64,000 nt of DNA from Psychroserpens sp041224425. Lineage in GTDB: Bacteria > Bacteroidota > Bacteroidia > Flavobacteriales > Flavobacteriaceae. Position numbers and translations under genes: made by a program. The notes beneath the pieces were generated by a model. That model was given only the letters and a program-made list of their open reading frames with translations, searched no databases and had not been told where the DNA came from. The stretch's first letter is position 1. Each line of letters opens with the position of its first letter. Positions 22,915 through 31,045 of the stretch are shown piece after piece. The DNA lies in contig NZ_JBGFGL010000075.1 of assembly GCF_041224425.1 (NCBI RefSeq), forward strand, positions 124,001-188,000, in the 5' to 3' direction.

Positions 22915-25038
22915 CTAATCTATTAGAATTTCTAAAATCTTAATAGCAGCATCACTGATTTTGGTTCCAGGTCCAAATACCGCTACAGCACCAGCATCAA
23001 ATAAAAATTGATAATCTTGCTTAGGAATAACACCTCCAACGATGACCATGATGTCCTCACGTCCATAATTCTTAAGTTCCTCAATGACCTGCGGCACTAA
23101 AGTTTTGTGGCCAGCAGCCAAAGAGGACACGCCAAGAATGTGAACGTCATTTTCAACAGCCTGTTTGGCAGCTTCCTTAGGTGTTTGGAATAAAGGACCA
23201 ATATCTACATCGAAACCAACATCGGCATACCCTGTAGCAACGACCTTAGCGCCTCTATCATGTCCGTCTTGACCCATTTTTGCAATCATGATACGTGGTC
23301 GTCGACCTTCTTGTTCAGCGAACTGATCTGCCAATTCGCGAGCTTTCTTGAAGGATTCATCATCCTTTATTTCTTTACTATACACACCTGAAAAAGATTT
23401 AATTTGTGCCTTATAACGACCGAACTCAGCTTCCAATGCACTACTGATTTCACCCAATGTAGCTCGGTTTCGAGCAGCATCAACTGCTAAGGACAAAAGA
23501 TTCTCTTGTCCTGTCTTTGCAGCTTCAGTGAGCTTATCTAATGAGGATTTTACAGCGTCAGTATCACGAGTAGATTTAATACGCTCTAGTCGTTTTATTT
23601 GTCCGTTTATAACGGTTTGGTTGTCGACTTCTAGAGTGCTTATCGGATCTTCTTGTTCCAGTCTGTATTTATTGACACCAACAATGATGTCCTGACCAGA
23701 ATCAATTCGAGCCTGTTTTCGTGCTGCGGCTTCTTCAATTCGAAGTTTTGGAATTCCAGCCTCTATGGCTTTGGTCATACCACCAAGTTCTTCAACCTCT
23801 TCAATAAGTGACCAAGCTTTATGGGCAATGTCATGTGTTAGTTTTTCAACGTAATAACTTCCAGCCCAAGGATCAACAGTTTTGGTTATTTTGGTTTCCT
23901 CTTGTAGAAAAATTTGAGTGTTTCTAGCGATTCTTGCAGAAAAATCAGTTGGCAAGGCAATGGCTTCATCCAATGCATTGGTATGTAAGCTTTGTGTGCC
24001 ACCAAAGGCAGCTGCTGCTGCTTCAATAGTAGTTCTTGCCACATTGTTGAAAGGGTCTTGTTCCGTAAGGCTCCATCCTGATGTTTGGCAATGTGTTCTT
24101 AAGGCAAGTGATTTAGGGTTCTTAGGGTTAAATTGACTCACGAGTTTAGCCCATAACATTCTGGCAGCTCGCATTTTTGCGATTTCCATAAAATGATTCA
24201 TGCCAATTGCCCAAAAGAAAGAAAGTCGTGGTGCAAACGTATCGATGTCCATTCCAGCTTCCAAACCTTTTCTGATATACTCAAGTCCGTCAGCTAAGGT
24301 ATACGCCAACTCAATATCACAAGTTGCTCCAGCTTCTTGCATATGGTATCCCGAAATACTAATGCTATTGAATTTCGGCATATTTTTACTGGTATATTCG
24401 AAAATATCAGAAATTATTTTCATGGATGGTGTAGGAGGATAGATGTAGGTGTTTCTCACCATAAACTCCTTAAGAATATCGTTTTGAATGGTACCTGCTA
24501 ATTGTTCCGGAGCCACACCTTGTTCTTCAGCAGCAACAATATAAAATGCCATAATTGGTAATACAGCGCCATTCATGGTCATGGATACCGACATCTTATC
24601 CAAAGGTATTTGGTCGAAGAGAATTTTCATATCCTCAACACTATCGATTGCTACACCTGCTTTACCCACGTCACCTATTACACGTTCATGATCAGAATCA
24701 TAACCTCTGTGTGTAGCCAAGTCAAACGCGACAGAAAGTCCTTTTTGTCCTGCGGCTAAGTTGCGCTTATAAAAAGCGTTGCTATCTTCAGCAGTGGAAA
24801 ATCCAGCGTATTGTCTAATTGTCCATGGTCTGCGAACATACATGGTAGAGTAAGGTCCACGAAGGTTTGGTGTAATTCCAGCAACAAAGTTAAGGTGCTC
24901 TACCTCTGAAAGGTCTTTTTTGCTGTAGTGTGATTGTACAGAAATACCTTCAGCCGTATGAAATATGCTTTCCGATTTGGGATGCGAGAATCCTTGTTTT
25001 GCCTTAGTGGTTATATGTTGGAGATCTTTTCTTTTCAT
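22915..25038 (-). CDS. scpA: Methylmalonyl-CoA mutase, large (catalytic) subunit
   Basis: This adenosylcobalamin enzyme interconverts methylmalonyl-CoA and succinyl-CoA. The TIM-barrel substrate domain spans about 1-540, with RGPYSTMYVRRPWTIRQYAG, VAFDLATHRGYDSDH, and LRTHCQTSGWSLTEQDP. The C-terminal cobalamin-binding domain has the DxHxxG motif at D591, H593 and G596, followed by the SSLAAGHKTLVP and GGVIPKQDYQ loops. The 707-residue length is normal. The gene is the last of a minus-strand run also holding the small subunit, with an unrelated lipoprotein gene between them (24-25 bp gap). Confidence 0.96.
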   Translation of the reverse strand: MKRKDLQHITTKAKQGFSHPKSESIFHTAEGISVQSHYSKKDLSEVEHLNFVAGITPNLRGPYSTMYVRRPWTIRQYAGFSTAEDSNAFYKRNLAAGQKGLSVAFDLATHRGYDSDHERVIGDVGKAGVAIDSVEDMKILFDQIPLDKMSVSMTMNGAVLPIMAFYIVAAEEQGVAPEQLAGTIQNDILKEFMVRNTYIYPPTPSMKIISDIFEYTSKNMPKFNSISISGYHMQEAGATCDIELAYTLADGLEYIRKGLEAGMDIDTFAPRLSFFWAIGMNHFMEIAKMRAARMLWAKLVSQFNPKNPKSLALRTHCQTSGWSLTEQDPFNNVARTTIEAAAAAFGGTQSLHTNALDEAIALPTDFSARIARNTQIFLQEETKITKTVDPWAGSYYVEKLTHDIAHKAWSLIEEVEELGGMTKAIEAGIPKLRIEEAAARKQARIDSGQDIIVGVNKYRLEQEDPISTLEVDNQTVINGQIKRLERIKSTRDTDAVKSSLDKLTEAAKTGQENLLSLAVDAARNRATLGEISSALEAEFGRYKAQIKSFSGVYSKEIKDDESFKKARELADQFAEQEGRRPRIMIAKMGQDGHDRGAKVVATGYADVGFDVDIGPLFQTPKEAAKQAVENDVHILGVSSLAAGHKTLVPQVIEELKNYGREDIMVIVGGVIPKQDYQFLFDAGAVAVFGPGTKISDAAIKILEILID

Positions 25039-25063
25039 TTTTGGCTAATTCAAAATTATCAGA

Positions 25064-25711
25064 CTAATCGTGATTATGTCCAGCGTGAGGATCAACCTTG
25101 GTGTTTTGCTTTATATTTTCCTCTACAGAATTGTCTTCTTTGGTTGGATCAACATTGTTGAGTTTTGCATAATAGAGTTCCAAGGCAACATACATGGCAA
25201 GATGTTTGTCGCTATTCATTCGATTGCTATAAGTTAACAGGAGGTCCTTCAACATTCTGTAACTCATGCTATTCGTATTCAATAACGCACTGAATGTGGT
25301 TTTCAAATCGTTGTCAACGATGTTGTTTGCTATGCAATCGAAAATCTTATGCTTGTAATTTAGCGAATATTCATTGGCATCATTTACATACCATAGACCA
25401 TCCACATTTTTAAGCGCCTCAAAAACATCGATTGAATGTGGTGTTGCAATCTTGTGAAAGCTAACCATGTTTCGTGTGCTTTCTTTTGTGAATTGTCGAT
25501 AAGAGTACATGAGATTGTCATTGCTTGAAGGATAGCCTTTGGTTATGACATCTTCAAAATTATACAAGGCTTCTTCAAACAGTTTTTTGTTCTCGATATC
25601 GCATTTTAGAAACGTCTCTTTTTCTGAAAATTTATAGTCCAATTCAGTTTGTTCATTTTTGCAATTCACTAAAGTAATACTTAGTAAAATTAGAAATACT
25701 CGAATTTTCAT
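25064..25711 (-). CDS. Lipoprotein of unknown function between the mutase subunit genes
   Basis: A 215-residue protein with a lipoprotein signal peptide (MKIRVFLILLSITLVNC; cysteine at about 17). The mature part is alpha-helical, with LFEEALYNFEDVITKGYP, FHKIATPHSIDVFEALKNVD and a C-terminal cluster VDPHAGHNHD rich in histidine. I recognise no domain; the spacing suggests a helical bundle. It lies 3 bp after the small mutase subunit and 25 bp before the large subunit, in the same orientation. It is therefore almost certainly co-transcribed with them, although a lipid-anchored envelope protein has no obvious role in a cytoplasmic cobalamin enzyme. Confidence 0.8.
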   Translation of the reverse strand: MKIRVFLILLSITLVNCKNEQTELDYKFSEKETFLKCDIENKKLFEEALYNFEDVITKGYPSSNDNLMYSYRQFTKESTRNMVSFHKIATPHSIDVFEALKNVDGLWYVNDANEYSLNYKHKIFDCIANNIVDNDLKTTFSALLNTNSMSYRMLKDLLLTYSNRMNSDKHLAMYVALELYYAKLNNVDPTKEDNSVEENIKQNTKVDPHAGHNHD

Positions 25712-25714
25712 AAT

Positions 25715-27073
25715 TTATTTTTCGTTATTTAACCTATTGATATCCAGTTTTTCAGATAATCTTTTTTCAATAATAGGTTCAATTAATGTTTTAATTGGGT
25801 TTGCTTTTACAAAGGGTTTGATTTCCAATTCAGATTTCATTTGATCTTCGGGATTAGGATGTTTATTGGTACCTAATAACACCAATGCTCCGTTGTCAAA
25901 TTGTTGTTGTTCTAAATGGGCACTTTCCTTAATTTTTCGTTGTATGGTTCCAGATTTTAATTGATGTAAAAATCCACCCTGAGCTTCAATATCTTTAAAA
26001 ATTTGAAGCGCTTTTTCCGAAAGTTGCGAGGTAAGGGTTTCAATGTAGTAACTGCCATCGGTAGGATTGTCAACTTTATCAAAATAACTTTCGTATTTCA
26101 AAATCAAAGCTTGATTTCTAGAAATGCGTTCACCAAAATCATTCGGCTTATGGTATAAGGCATCATACGCTAAATTGTTAATGGTATCTGCACCACCAAG
26201 AATGGCACTCATGCATTCAGTTGTAGTACGAAGCATATTGGTGTTGTAATCGTAAATAGTCTTGTTTCTTTTTGACGGAGTTGCAAAAATATGGCAAGTC
26301 GGGTTTACTTGGTATTCTTGGGCTAAAACATTCCAAAGTTGTCTTAAGGCTTTTAATTTTGCAATTTCAAAGAAATAGTTAGTGCTCACAGATACATTGA
26401 AAACCACCTGAAGGGTTTCTTTTTCTTTGGAATCCAATACATCATCAAGGTGATTCAAATACTCATTGGCATGCGCCAAGGCGTATGCAAGCTGTTGAAC
26501 AATATTTGCACCTGCATTTTGATAAAGAGTGGCATTGATAGCTATTGTGTTATTGGTTTTAACTATTTCATCAAAGGATTTGTGGTCACTTTCAAGATTA
26601 GAGAACCAGTTGCCAGTTTTGGCTAAATTGCCGATGATATCAGTATTGACACAAACAGATTCATCAATAGCCTTTATGTAATCAGTATCAATAAATTCAG
26701 TATTAACAAATATGTTAGTGTCTGAAGTATCAATATCTTTAATTAATGTATCTGAAGAAATAGAAGTATTTGGAATAATAAACTTTATTGACTCTGCACC
26801 TTTGGAAATAGCATCTAAGGCTTTAGAGTTGGCTTCTTCAGCCGAAGTTGCATGTATGGTCTGGCATATTTTAAAATTTGAAACTTTTGCTGAAGATAGT
26901 TCAGGTGTGTTTTCGAATTCATCCAGATGATAGAAAGGCCTTACATCGATCCCTTCATTGCTCTTCCAGATTAATGTGTCGTTGTAATCTGCACCTTTTA
27001 AATCAACTTGTATTTTTTGTTTCCATTGTTTTGATGAGACATCTGGAAACATATCAAATAAGGATTTACTCAT
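25715..27073 (-). CDS. mutA: Methylmalonyl-CoA mutase, small subunit
   Basis: The non-catalytic partner of the cobalamin mutase. It has the barrel-like segments DLKGADYNDTLIWKSNEGI, AYALAHANEYLNHL, FFEIAKLKALRQLWNVLA and DGSYYIETLTSQLSEKALQIF, clearly related to the large subunit. At 452 residues it lacks the C-terminal cobalamin-like domain that longer small subunits (over 600 residues) keep. Its first eight bases overlap the end of the FtsB/DivIC-like gene. Sequence divergence from the large subunit and loss of catalytic residues agree with a structural role. It is read from the udk operon promoter or an internal one. Confidence 0.9.
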   Translation of the reverse strand: MSKSLFDMFPDVSSKQWKQKIQVDLKGADYNDTLIWKSNEGIDVRPFYHLDEFENTPELSSAKVSNFKICQTIHATSAEEANSKALDAISKGAESIKFIIPNTSISSDTLIKDIDTSDTNIFVNTEFIDTDYIKAIDESVCVNTDIIGNLAKTGNWFSNLESDHKSFDEIVKTNNTIAINATLYQNAGANIVQQLAYALAHANEYLNHLDDVLDSKEKETLQVVFNVSVSTNYFFEIAKLKALRQLWNVLAQEYQVNPTCHIFATPSKRNKTIYDYNTNMLRTTTECMSAILGGADTINNLAYDALYHKPNDFGERISRNQALILKYESYFDKVDNPTDGSYYIETLTSQLSEKALQIFKDIEAQGGFLHQLKSGTIQRKIKESAHLEQQQFDNGALVLLGTNKHPNPEDQMKSELEIKPFVKANPIKTLIEPIIEKRLSEKLDINRLNNEK

Positions 27074-27371
27074 TATTATCTTTAGTTTTTAGGCTGTCCT
27101 CGTATTCTATGATATAAATATCTTCATTCTCTTTTTTCATGTAATATTTTTCTCGAGCTAATTTTTCTACACCTTCATCGGTACTGAGCTCTTTGATGGC
27201 TTTTTTATCTTTTTCGATTTCATTTTTGTAGTATTCCTTTTCATCTTCCAGGTCACTAATGTCCTCATTGAGTTCTCTGTGGATCAATAAGGAGTTGGAA
27301 TCAATAAAAAGCATCCAAACAGCAAACACTATAAATATGATGACAAATATGTTCTTAAGATATTTAAGCAT
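27066..27371 (-). CDS. FtsB/DivIC-family septum-formation initiator protein
   Basis: A 101-residue bitopic protein: a short cytoplasmic N-terminus, one membrane helix (about 8-25, IFVIIFIVFAVWMLFI), then a charged coiled coil (REL NEDISDLEDEKEYYKNEI region) and the small conserved LAREKYYMKKENEDIYII motif near the end. This is the FtsB/DivIC plan: a divisome subunit that, with FtsL and FtsQ, links FtsZ to septal peptidoglycan synthesis. It overlaps mutA by 8 bp at its end. Its start shares one base with the udk stop, so all three are in one unit. Assignment to FtsB or DivIC by name is arbitrary in this phylum. Confidence 0.88.
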   Translation of the reverse strand: MLKYLKNIFVIIFIVFAVWMLFIDSNSLLIHRELNEDISDLEDEKEYYKNEIEKDKKAIKELSTDEGVEKLAREKYYMKKENEDIYIIEYEDSLKTKDNNE

Positions 27372-27979
27372 TAATTCAGTTTTTCATTAATTATGGTCTT
27401 CACTATATCAACTGCAACCGTATTGTATTTGTTGTTTGGAATGATGATATCGGCATATTCTTTCATAGGCTCAATAAATTGCTGATGCATTGGCTTTAAC
27501 GTGTTTTGGTAACGTGTTAGCACTTCGTCAATATCTCTACCGCGCTCCGAGATATCCCGTTTCAAACGTCTTATCAGTCTTTCGTCGCTATCGGCATGAA
27601 CAAAAATCTTGATATCAAACATCTCTCTTAGCTCGGGATTGGTAAGAATTAAAATCCCTTCAACAATCATCACTTTTCTTGGTTTGGTCGCAATGCTGTC
27701 ACCCGTTCTATTGTGTTTTACGAACGAGTATACAGGTTGATCTATGGTTTGTCCTTGCCGTAACTGTTTTAAGTGGTTTTCCAATAATTCAAAATCGATC
27801 GATCTTGGATGGTCAAAATTAATCTTCACACGTTCATCATAGCTTAGATGAGAAGTGTCTTTGTAATAGGAATCTTGAGAAATCACTCCAACTTCGCCTT
27901 CTGGAAGTTCATTTAAGATTTGATTGACTACTGTGGTTTTTCCGCAACCTGTACCGCCAGCAATTCCTATAATAAGCAT
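27371..27979 (-). CDS. udk: Uridine kinase
   Basis: Uridine kinase phosphorylates uridine or cytidine in pyrimidine salvage. The P-loop GIAGGTGCGKTTVV lies at about 5-18. SQDSYYKDTSHLSYDER and the NFDHPRSIDFELL motif, the substrate-site YSFVKHNRTG, and a RRLKRDISERGRDIDEVL helix follow. At 202 residues it is full length. It heads the minus-strand run udk-ftsB-like-mutA-lipoprotein-scpA, preceded by a consensus -7 box. Confidence 0.96.
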   Translation of the reverse strand: MLIIGIAGGTGCGKTTVVNQILNELPEGEVGVISQDSYYKDTSHLSYDERVKINFDHPRSIDFELLENHLKQLRQGQTIDQPVYSFVKHNRTGDSIATKPRKVMIVEGILILTNPELREMFDIKIFVHADSDERLIRRLKRDISERGRDIDEVLTRYQNTLKPMHQQFIEPMKEYADIIIPNNKYNTVAVDIVKTIINEKLN

Positions 27980-28002
27980 AATTAAGTTTTAGATTGTTAT
28001 AA

Positions 28003-28010
28003 CAAATTTA
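28003..28010 (-). promoter_or_regulatory. -7 box of the udk-mutase operon
   Basis: The minus strand reads TAAATTTG, matching TAnnTTTG, about 24 bp before the udk ATG. Confidence 0.5.
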
Positions 28011-28026
28011 GTTATTTCAGTCCATT

Positions 28027-28485
28027 TTAGGGCTTAATTTCGGAAACTTCTTTTTCAGAAACCATACTTCTGTTTTCATTTCCCCAACTATTGGAAATAT
28101 AGTTCATAACATCAGCTACTTCAGTATCTGAAAGTCCTTGTGCAACCATAGCTGAATTGTAGGACTTACCATTAACAACAATCTCTCCATTCAATCCGTA
28201 CTTAATGGCTTTGATGCTTTCTATGCGATTATTCATGAGATAATCTGACTGTGCCAAAGGGGGAAATAAATTAGGTACGCCTTTACCATTTGGAAGATGG
28301 CAGGTCACACATAAGTCACTATAAATTTCAGAACCTCTTTGGATACTTTCAACAAGTTTTGGATCCATTTTTTTTGAAGCTTGGGTATGGCTTTCAGATT
28401 TGTTATTGATTTTTTTCTTTTCAGATGAAATACAGCCAACAAGAACAATGTATAAAAACGCAAATAGGTAAGAAGGGACTCTCAT
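28027..28485 (-). CDS. Lipid-anchored c-type cytochrome
   Basis: A 152-residue exported cytochrome c with a lipoprotein signal (LFAFLYIVLVGC) and one covalent haem site CVTCH, followed by LPNGKGVPNLFPPLAQSDYL. A later NSAMVAQGLSDTEVADVMNYISN has the expected methionine ligand. This is the mono-haem class I type that accepts electrons from periplasmic dehydrogenases. Its gene starts 1 bp after the end of the PQQ-type sugar dehydrogenase, so the two are co-transcribed and the cytochrome is the likely electron acceptor. Delivery to a terminal oxidase is inference. Confidence 0.9.
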   Translation of the reverse strand: MRVPSYLFAFLYIVLVGCISSEKKKINNKSESHTQASKKMDPKLVESIQRGSEIYSDLCVTCHLPNGKGVPNLFPPLAQSDYLMNNRIESIKAIKYGLNGEIVVNGKSYNSAMVAQGLSDTEVADVMNYISNSWGNENRSMVSEKEVSEIKP

Positions 28486-28486
28486 T

Positions 28487-29590
28487 TTATTTTCTGATCA
28501 ATTTAACGATTCCTAAATTTTCTACACCAACATAAATATAGCCATCAGGACCTTGTTCGACAGAGCGAACACGTCCCAACCCGTCTAATAAACGTTCTTC
28601 CTTAGTGACTTTTCCATTCTTAATGTAACAGAGGTCTAAGTACTGGAATTTTAAGGAACCAACGAGTAAATTGCCTTTCCAATCCCCATAAATATCACTG
28701 CTAATAAAGGCCATGCCACTAGGAGCAATTGATGGAACCCAGTAGTGAAGGGGTTGTTCCATCCCTTCTTTTTCAGTAAGGTCTGTAAATTTTGTGCCAC
28801 TGTAATTTACTCCATAACTAATTACAGGCCATCCATAATTCTTGCCTGCTTTGATGATATTGATTTCGTCGCCGCCTCTTGGACCATGTTCATGAGTCCA
28901 AATCTCTCGAGTTATAGGATGAATCGTCATGCCTTGTGGATTGCGATGGCCATAGGAATATATTGCTTTTTTAGCATTAGGCTCATTTACAAATGGGTTG
29001 TCTTTGGGAATACTACCATCATCGTTCAATCGGTATATTTTTCCACCATCTTTTGTAATATCTTGTGGGTTCACATCTCTTTCGCCACGTTCGCCTATTG
29101 AAAAATAAAGATAACCACTGTCGTCAAAAGCAATTCTAGAGCCAAAATGTTGCCCTCTGGTTGTATTGGGTGTGGCTTTGTACAATACTTCCTTTTCAAC
29201 CAAGGACATGTTTTTTAGTTTCGCTCGTATTAGGGCAGTATGACCACCTTTATCACTTCCTTCAGAAGACGCATAAGTGAAATAAATCCATCCATTGCTT
29301 TTATAGTTAGGATGGAGTTCAATATCTAAAAGACCTCCTTGACCTCGATTATAGATTTCAGGTGCATTTTGAATTTTGGTCCTCTTACCATTCTTGAAAT
29401 GAATGATGGTTCCATCTTTCTCATTGATTAGTAAAGCACCATCTGGAAGAAATACAAATCCCCATGGAATATCGAGATTATTCACTACGACCTCATGGCT
29501 ATGCTTTGTGTTGACGGGATTTTTATCTTGGGCACAAGCTAAAAAAGTTAAAAAAATAAATGACAGGAGAACTTTGTTTTTTAAAATCAT
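28487..29590 (-). CDS. PQQ-dependent sugar (aldose) dehydrogenase-like lipoprotein
   Basis: A soluble-type glucose/sorbosone dehydrogenase fold: a six-bladed beta-propeller with an N-terminal lipoprotein signal (LSFIFLTFLAC). Family segments are NLDIPWGFVFLPDGALLINEKDG, HFGSRIAFDDSGYLYFSIGERG, RNPQGMTIHP, the catalytic-loop EHGPRGGDEINII and a WVPSIAPSGMAF near the end. Such enzymes oxidise aldoses using pyrroloquinoline quinone and calcium. The residues around HGPRGGDE match the family; the sugar is unknown. It is 367 residues long and is followed 1 bp later by its putative cytochrome partner. No PQQ synthesis genes are in the window, so the cofactor may be scavenged. Confidence 0.88.
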   Translation of the reverse strand: MILKNKVLLSFIFLTFLACAQDKNPVNTKHSHEVVVNNLDIPWGFVFLPDGALLINEKDGTIIHFKNGKRTKIQNAPEIYNRGQGGLLDIELHPNYKSNGWIYFTYASSEGSDKGGHTALIRAKLKNMSLVEKEVLYKATPNTTRGQHFGSRIAFDDSGYLYFSIGERGERDVNPQDITKDGGKIYRLNDDGSIPKDNPFVNEPNAKKAIYSYGHRNPQGMTIHPITREIWTHEHGPRGGDEINIIKAGKNYGWPVISYGVNYSGTKFTDLTEKEGMEQPLHYWVPSIAPSGMAFISSDIYGDWKGNLLVGSLKFQYLDLCYIKNGKVTKEERLLDGLGRVRSVEQGPDGYIYVGVENLGIVKLIRK

Positions 29591-29609
29591 GGATATTGGG
29601 TTTTCACTC

Positions 29610-29617
29610 TAAAATTA
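29610..29617 (-). promoter_or_regulatory. Possible -7 box of the sugar-dehydrogenase operon
   Basis: The minus strand reads TAATTTTA, one mismatch from TAnnTTTG, 20 bp upstream of the ATG. Confidence 0.3.
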
Positions 29618-29651
29618 ATAATAAAATAGCTCAGTTTTTAAAGAAAAGGTA

Positions 29652-29659
29652 TATATTTG
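29652..29659 (+). promoter_or_regulatory. -7 box of tRNA-Pro
   Basis: TATATTTG, a perfect TAnnTTTG match, ends 37 bp before the tRNA 5' end. Confidence 0.58.
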
Positions 29660-29696
29660 CAATCCAATTTCGAAAAGATATTCTTTTCAATTCATT

Positions 29697-29771
29697 CGGA
29701 GTGTAGCGTAGCCCGGTTATCGCGCCGCGTTTGGGACGCGGAGGTCGCAGGTTCGAATCCTGCCACTCCGA
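29697..29771 (+). tRNA. tRNA-Pro (anticodon TGG)
   Basis: The cloverleaf folds by eye: acceptor CGGAGTG/CACTCCG, D arm GCG...CGC with GG in the loop, anticodon stem CCGCG/CGCGG around loop TTTGGGA (anticodon TGG), a 5-base variable region, T arm GCAGG-TTCGAAT-CCTGC and discriminator A. The sequence after the discriminator is CAAAT, so the terminal CCA is not encoded and must be added. A -7 box lies upstream and a terminator hairpin directly downstream, so the tRNA is transcribed alone. Confidence 0.96.
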
Positions 29772-29778
29772 CAAATAA

Positions 29779-29806
29779 AGCTGAGCATTTTTGTTCGGCT
29801 TTTTTT
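29779..29806 (+). terminator. Rho-independent terminator after tRNA-Pro
   Basis: AGCTGAGC (29779-29786) pairs with GTTCGGCT (29793-29800), including two G-U pairs, around an ATTTTT loop and followed by a T tract. Confidence 0.7.
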
Positions 29807-29881
29807 ATGACATATAATCAAAATTGTTAATGTAATATTGGATTAATTGGAATCGCTCATTGGTGTCCAACATATTAATGG

Positions 29882-29889
29882 TAGCTTTG
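29882..29889 (+). promoter_or_regulatory. -7 box of the FKBP gene
   Basis: TAGCTTTG matches TAnnTTTG perfectly, with ATG 28 bp downstream. Confidence 0.55.
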
Positions 29890-29917
29890 TGGCAATTTTA
29901 ATAAGAAAACATAATTT

Positions 29918-30346
29918 ATGAGTCAAGTAAAAGATAATGATACAGTGAGAGTTCATTACACAGGAAAATTAAGTAATGGTCAAGTTTTTGACAGTTCAGC
30001 TGACAGAGAGCCTTTGGAAGCTAAATTAGGACAAGGAATGTTGATTCCAGGTTTTGAAAAGGCCATCCTCGACATGAAGATAAATGAGAAAAAAACAGTG
30101 GCCATACCAAAGGAAGAAGCCTATGGTGATGTAAGGGAGGATTTATTTCATAAAATTGATAAAACACAATTGCCGCAAGAGATTAAGCCTGAAGTGGGTA
30201 TGGGATTGGTATCCAGAAGTGAAGACGGAAGGGAGCACCAGTTCAAAGTAACCGAAGTTAACGAAAATGATATTGTTGTTGATGGGAACCATCCATTGGC
30301 AGGACAGGATTTAACTTTTGAGTTGGAACTGATCGAGATTAAATAA
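29918..30346 (+). CDS. FKBP-type peptidylprolyl isomerase (SlyD-like)
   Basis: A 142-residue cytoplasmic proline isomerase. The FKBP part has VRVHYTGKLSNGQVFDSSAD, GQGMLIPGFEKAILDMKINEK and the YGDVREDL turn. An inserted IF (insert-in-flap) domain at about 70-125 has DLFHKIDKTQLP, and the end DGNHPLAGQDLTFELELIEI closes the fold. This order (FKBP interrupted by an IF domain, NHPLAGxxL) is that of SlyD. The metal-binding histidine-rich tail of E. coli SlyD is absent. It stands alone between a -7 box and a bidirectional terminator. Confidence 0.93.
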   Translation: MSQVKDNDTVRVHYTGKLSNGQVFDSSADREPLEAKLGQGMLIPGFEKAILDMKINEKKTVAIPKEEAYGDVREDLFHKIDKTQLPQEIKPEVGMGLVSRSEDGREHQFKVTEVNENDIVVDGNHPLAGQDLTFELELIEIK

Positions 30347-30362
30347 TTATCTCGCTAGTTAT

Positions 30363-30394
30363 AAAAAAAAGAGCCTTTTAAGGCTCTTTTTTTT
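30363..30394. terminator. Bidirectional terminator between FKBP gene and lipoprotein gene
   Basis: AAAAAAGAGCCTT faces AAGGCTCTTTTTT around a very short loop, with A and T tracts on both sides. It serves both convergent genes, and the stop codon of the minus-strand gene lies inside its T tract. Confidence 0.8.
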
Positions 30395-30872
30395 ATTCGA
30401 TTCGTTTGTAGTTTTCGGAGTAGATTCTATTACCATCCTCGTCAATTTCTATCTGACTAAAACTATTGCCGTTAAAGGTTACTTCATAGATAAACTCCTT
30501 TTTTTCTTGTATGATTTTACTCATCATTTCAGATCCGTAATCTAGGACTTCTGTGAGTTGATCACCATCTAACTCATATCTTCCATAGCCAAACCATTCT
30601 GTTGAGTCTGCTGGAACATTCTTACACCACATCACTTTTGTTGGCGTATACATTTTGACTTGGCGATACCCTTTACTGGTTGTAAAAGAATCAGTGACCA
30701 CATTATTGTTATAGTTGTAGAAACCAACTAGTTCCCAAGCGCCTTGAAGCTGAGTGTTTTCTAGTACTATTTCATTTTCCGATGAGGTGCCTTCATTATC
30801 ATTGGTATTAGCCTTTGAATTGCATGAAGATAAAACGATACCTAATAGTATAAAATATAATAGTGATTTCAT
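30393..30872 (-). CDS. Lipocalin-like lipoprotein
   Basis: A 159-residue lipoprotein (signal MKSLLYFILLGIVLSSC, cysteine at about 17) followed by a low-complexity acidic linker and a beta-rich domain beginning LQGAWELVGFYNYNNN. The GxW opening, KGYRQVKMYTPTKVMW, YGRYELDGDQLTEVLDYGS and a last SFSQIEIDEDGNRIYSENYKRI are consistent with a small lipocalin-like fold of the kind common in Bacteroidota lipoproteins. Ligand and role are unknown. It is a single-gene unit with its own possible -7 box, converging on the FKBP gene. Confidence 0.75.
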   Translation of the reverse strand: MKSLLYFILLGIVLSSCNSKANTNDNEGTSSENEIVLENTQLQGAWELVGFYNYNNNVVTDSFTTSKGYRQVKMYTPTKVMWCKNVPADSTEWFGYGRYELDGDQLTEVLDYGSEMMSKIIQEKKEFIYEVTFNGNSFSQIEIDEDGNRIYSENYKRIE

Positions 30873-30896
30873 CTCGACATGATTTAATGGTTCTTT

Positions 30897-30904
30897 TAAA
30901 GTTA
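30897..30904 (-). promoter_or_regulatory. Possible -7 box of the lipoprotein gene
   Basis: The minus strand reads TAACTTTA, one mismatch from TAnnTTTG, preceded by a T-rich block that could be the -33 region. Confidence 0.4.
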
Positions 30905-31016
30905 CAAAAAAAAAGACATACGTGGTTATATTATTTATTCATTTCTATCATAGATAATTGCAATAATTTGATAATAAGTGTTGATAACTTCTATGTAAGT
31001 TTTCTATCAAAAACTC

Positions 31017-31024
31017 TACTTTTG
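31017..31024 (+). promoter_or_regulatory. -7 box of trxB
   Basis: TACTTTTG is a perfect TAnnTTTG match, with the trxB ATG 22 bp downstream. Confidence 0.6.
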
Positions 31025-31045
31025 TGATACTTAAAATCAATATAT

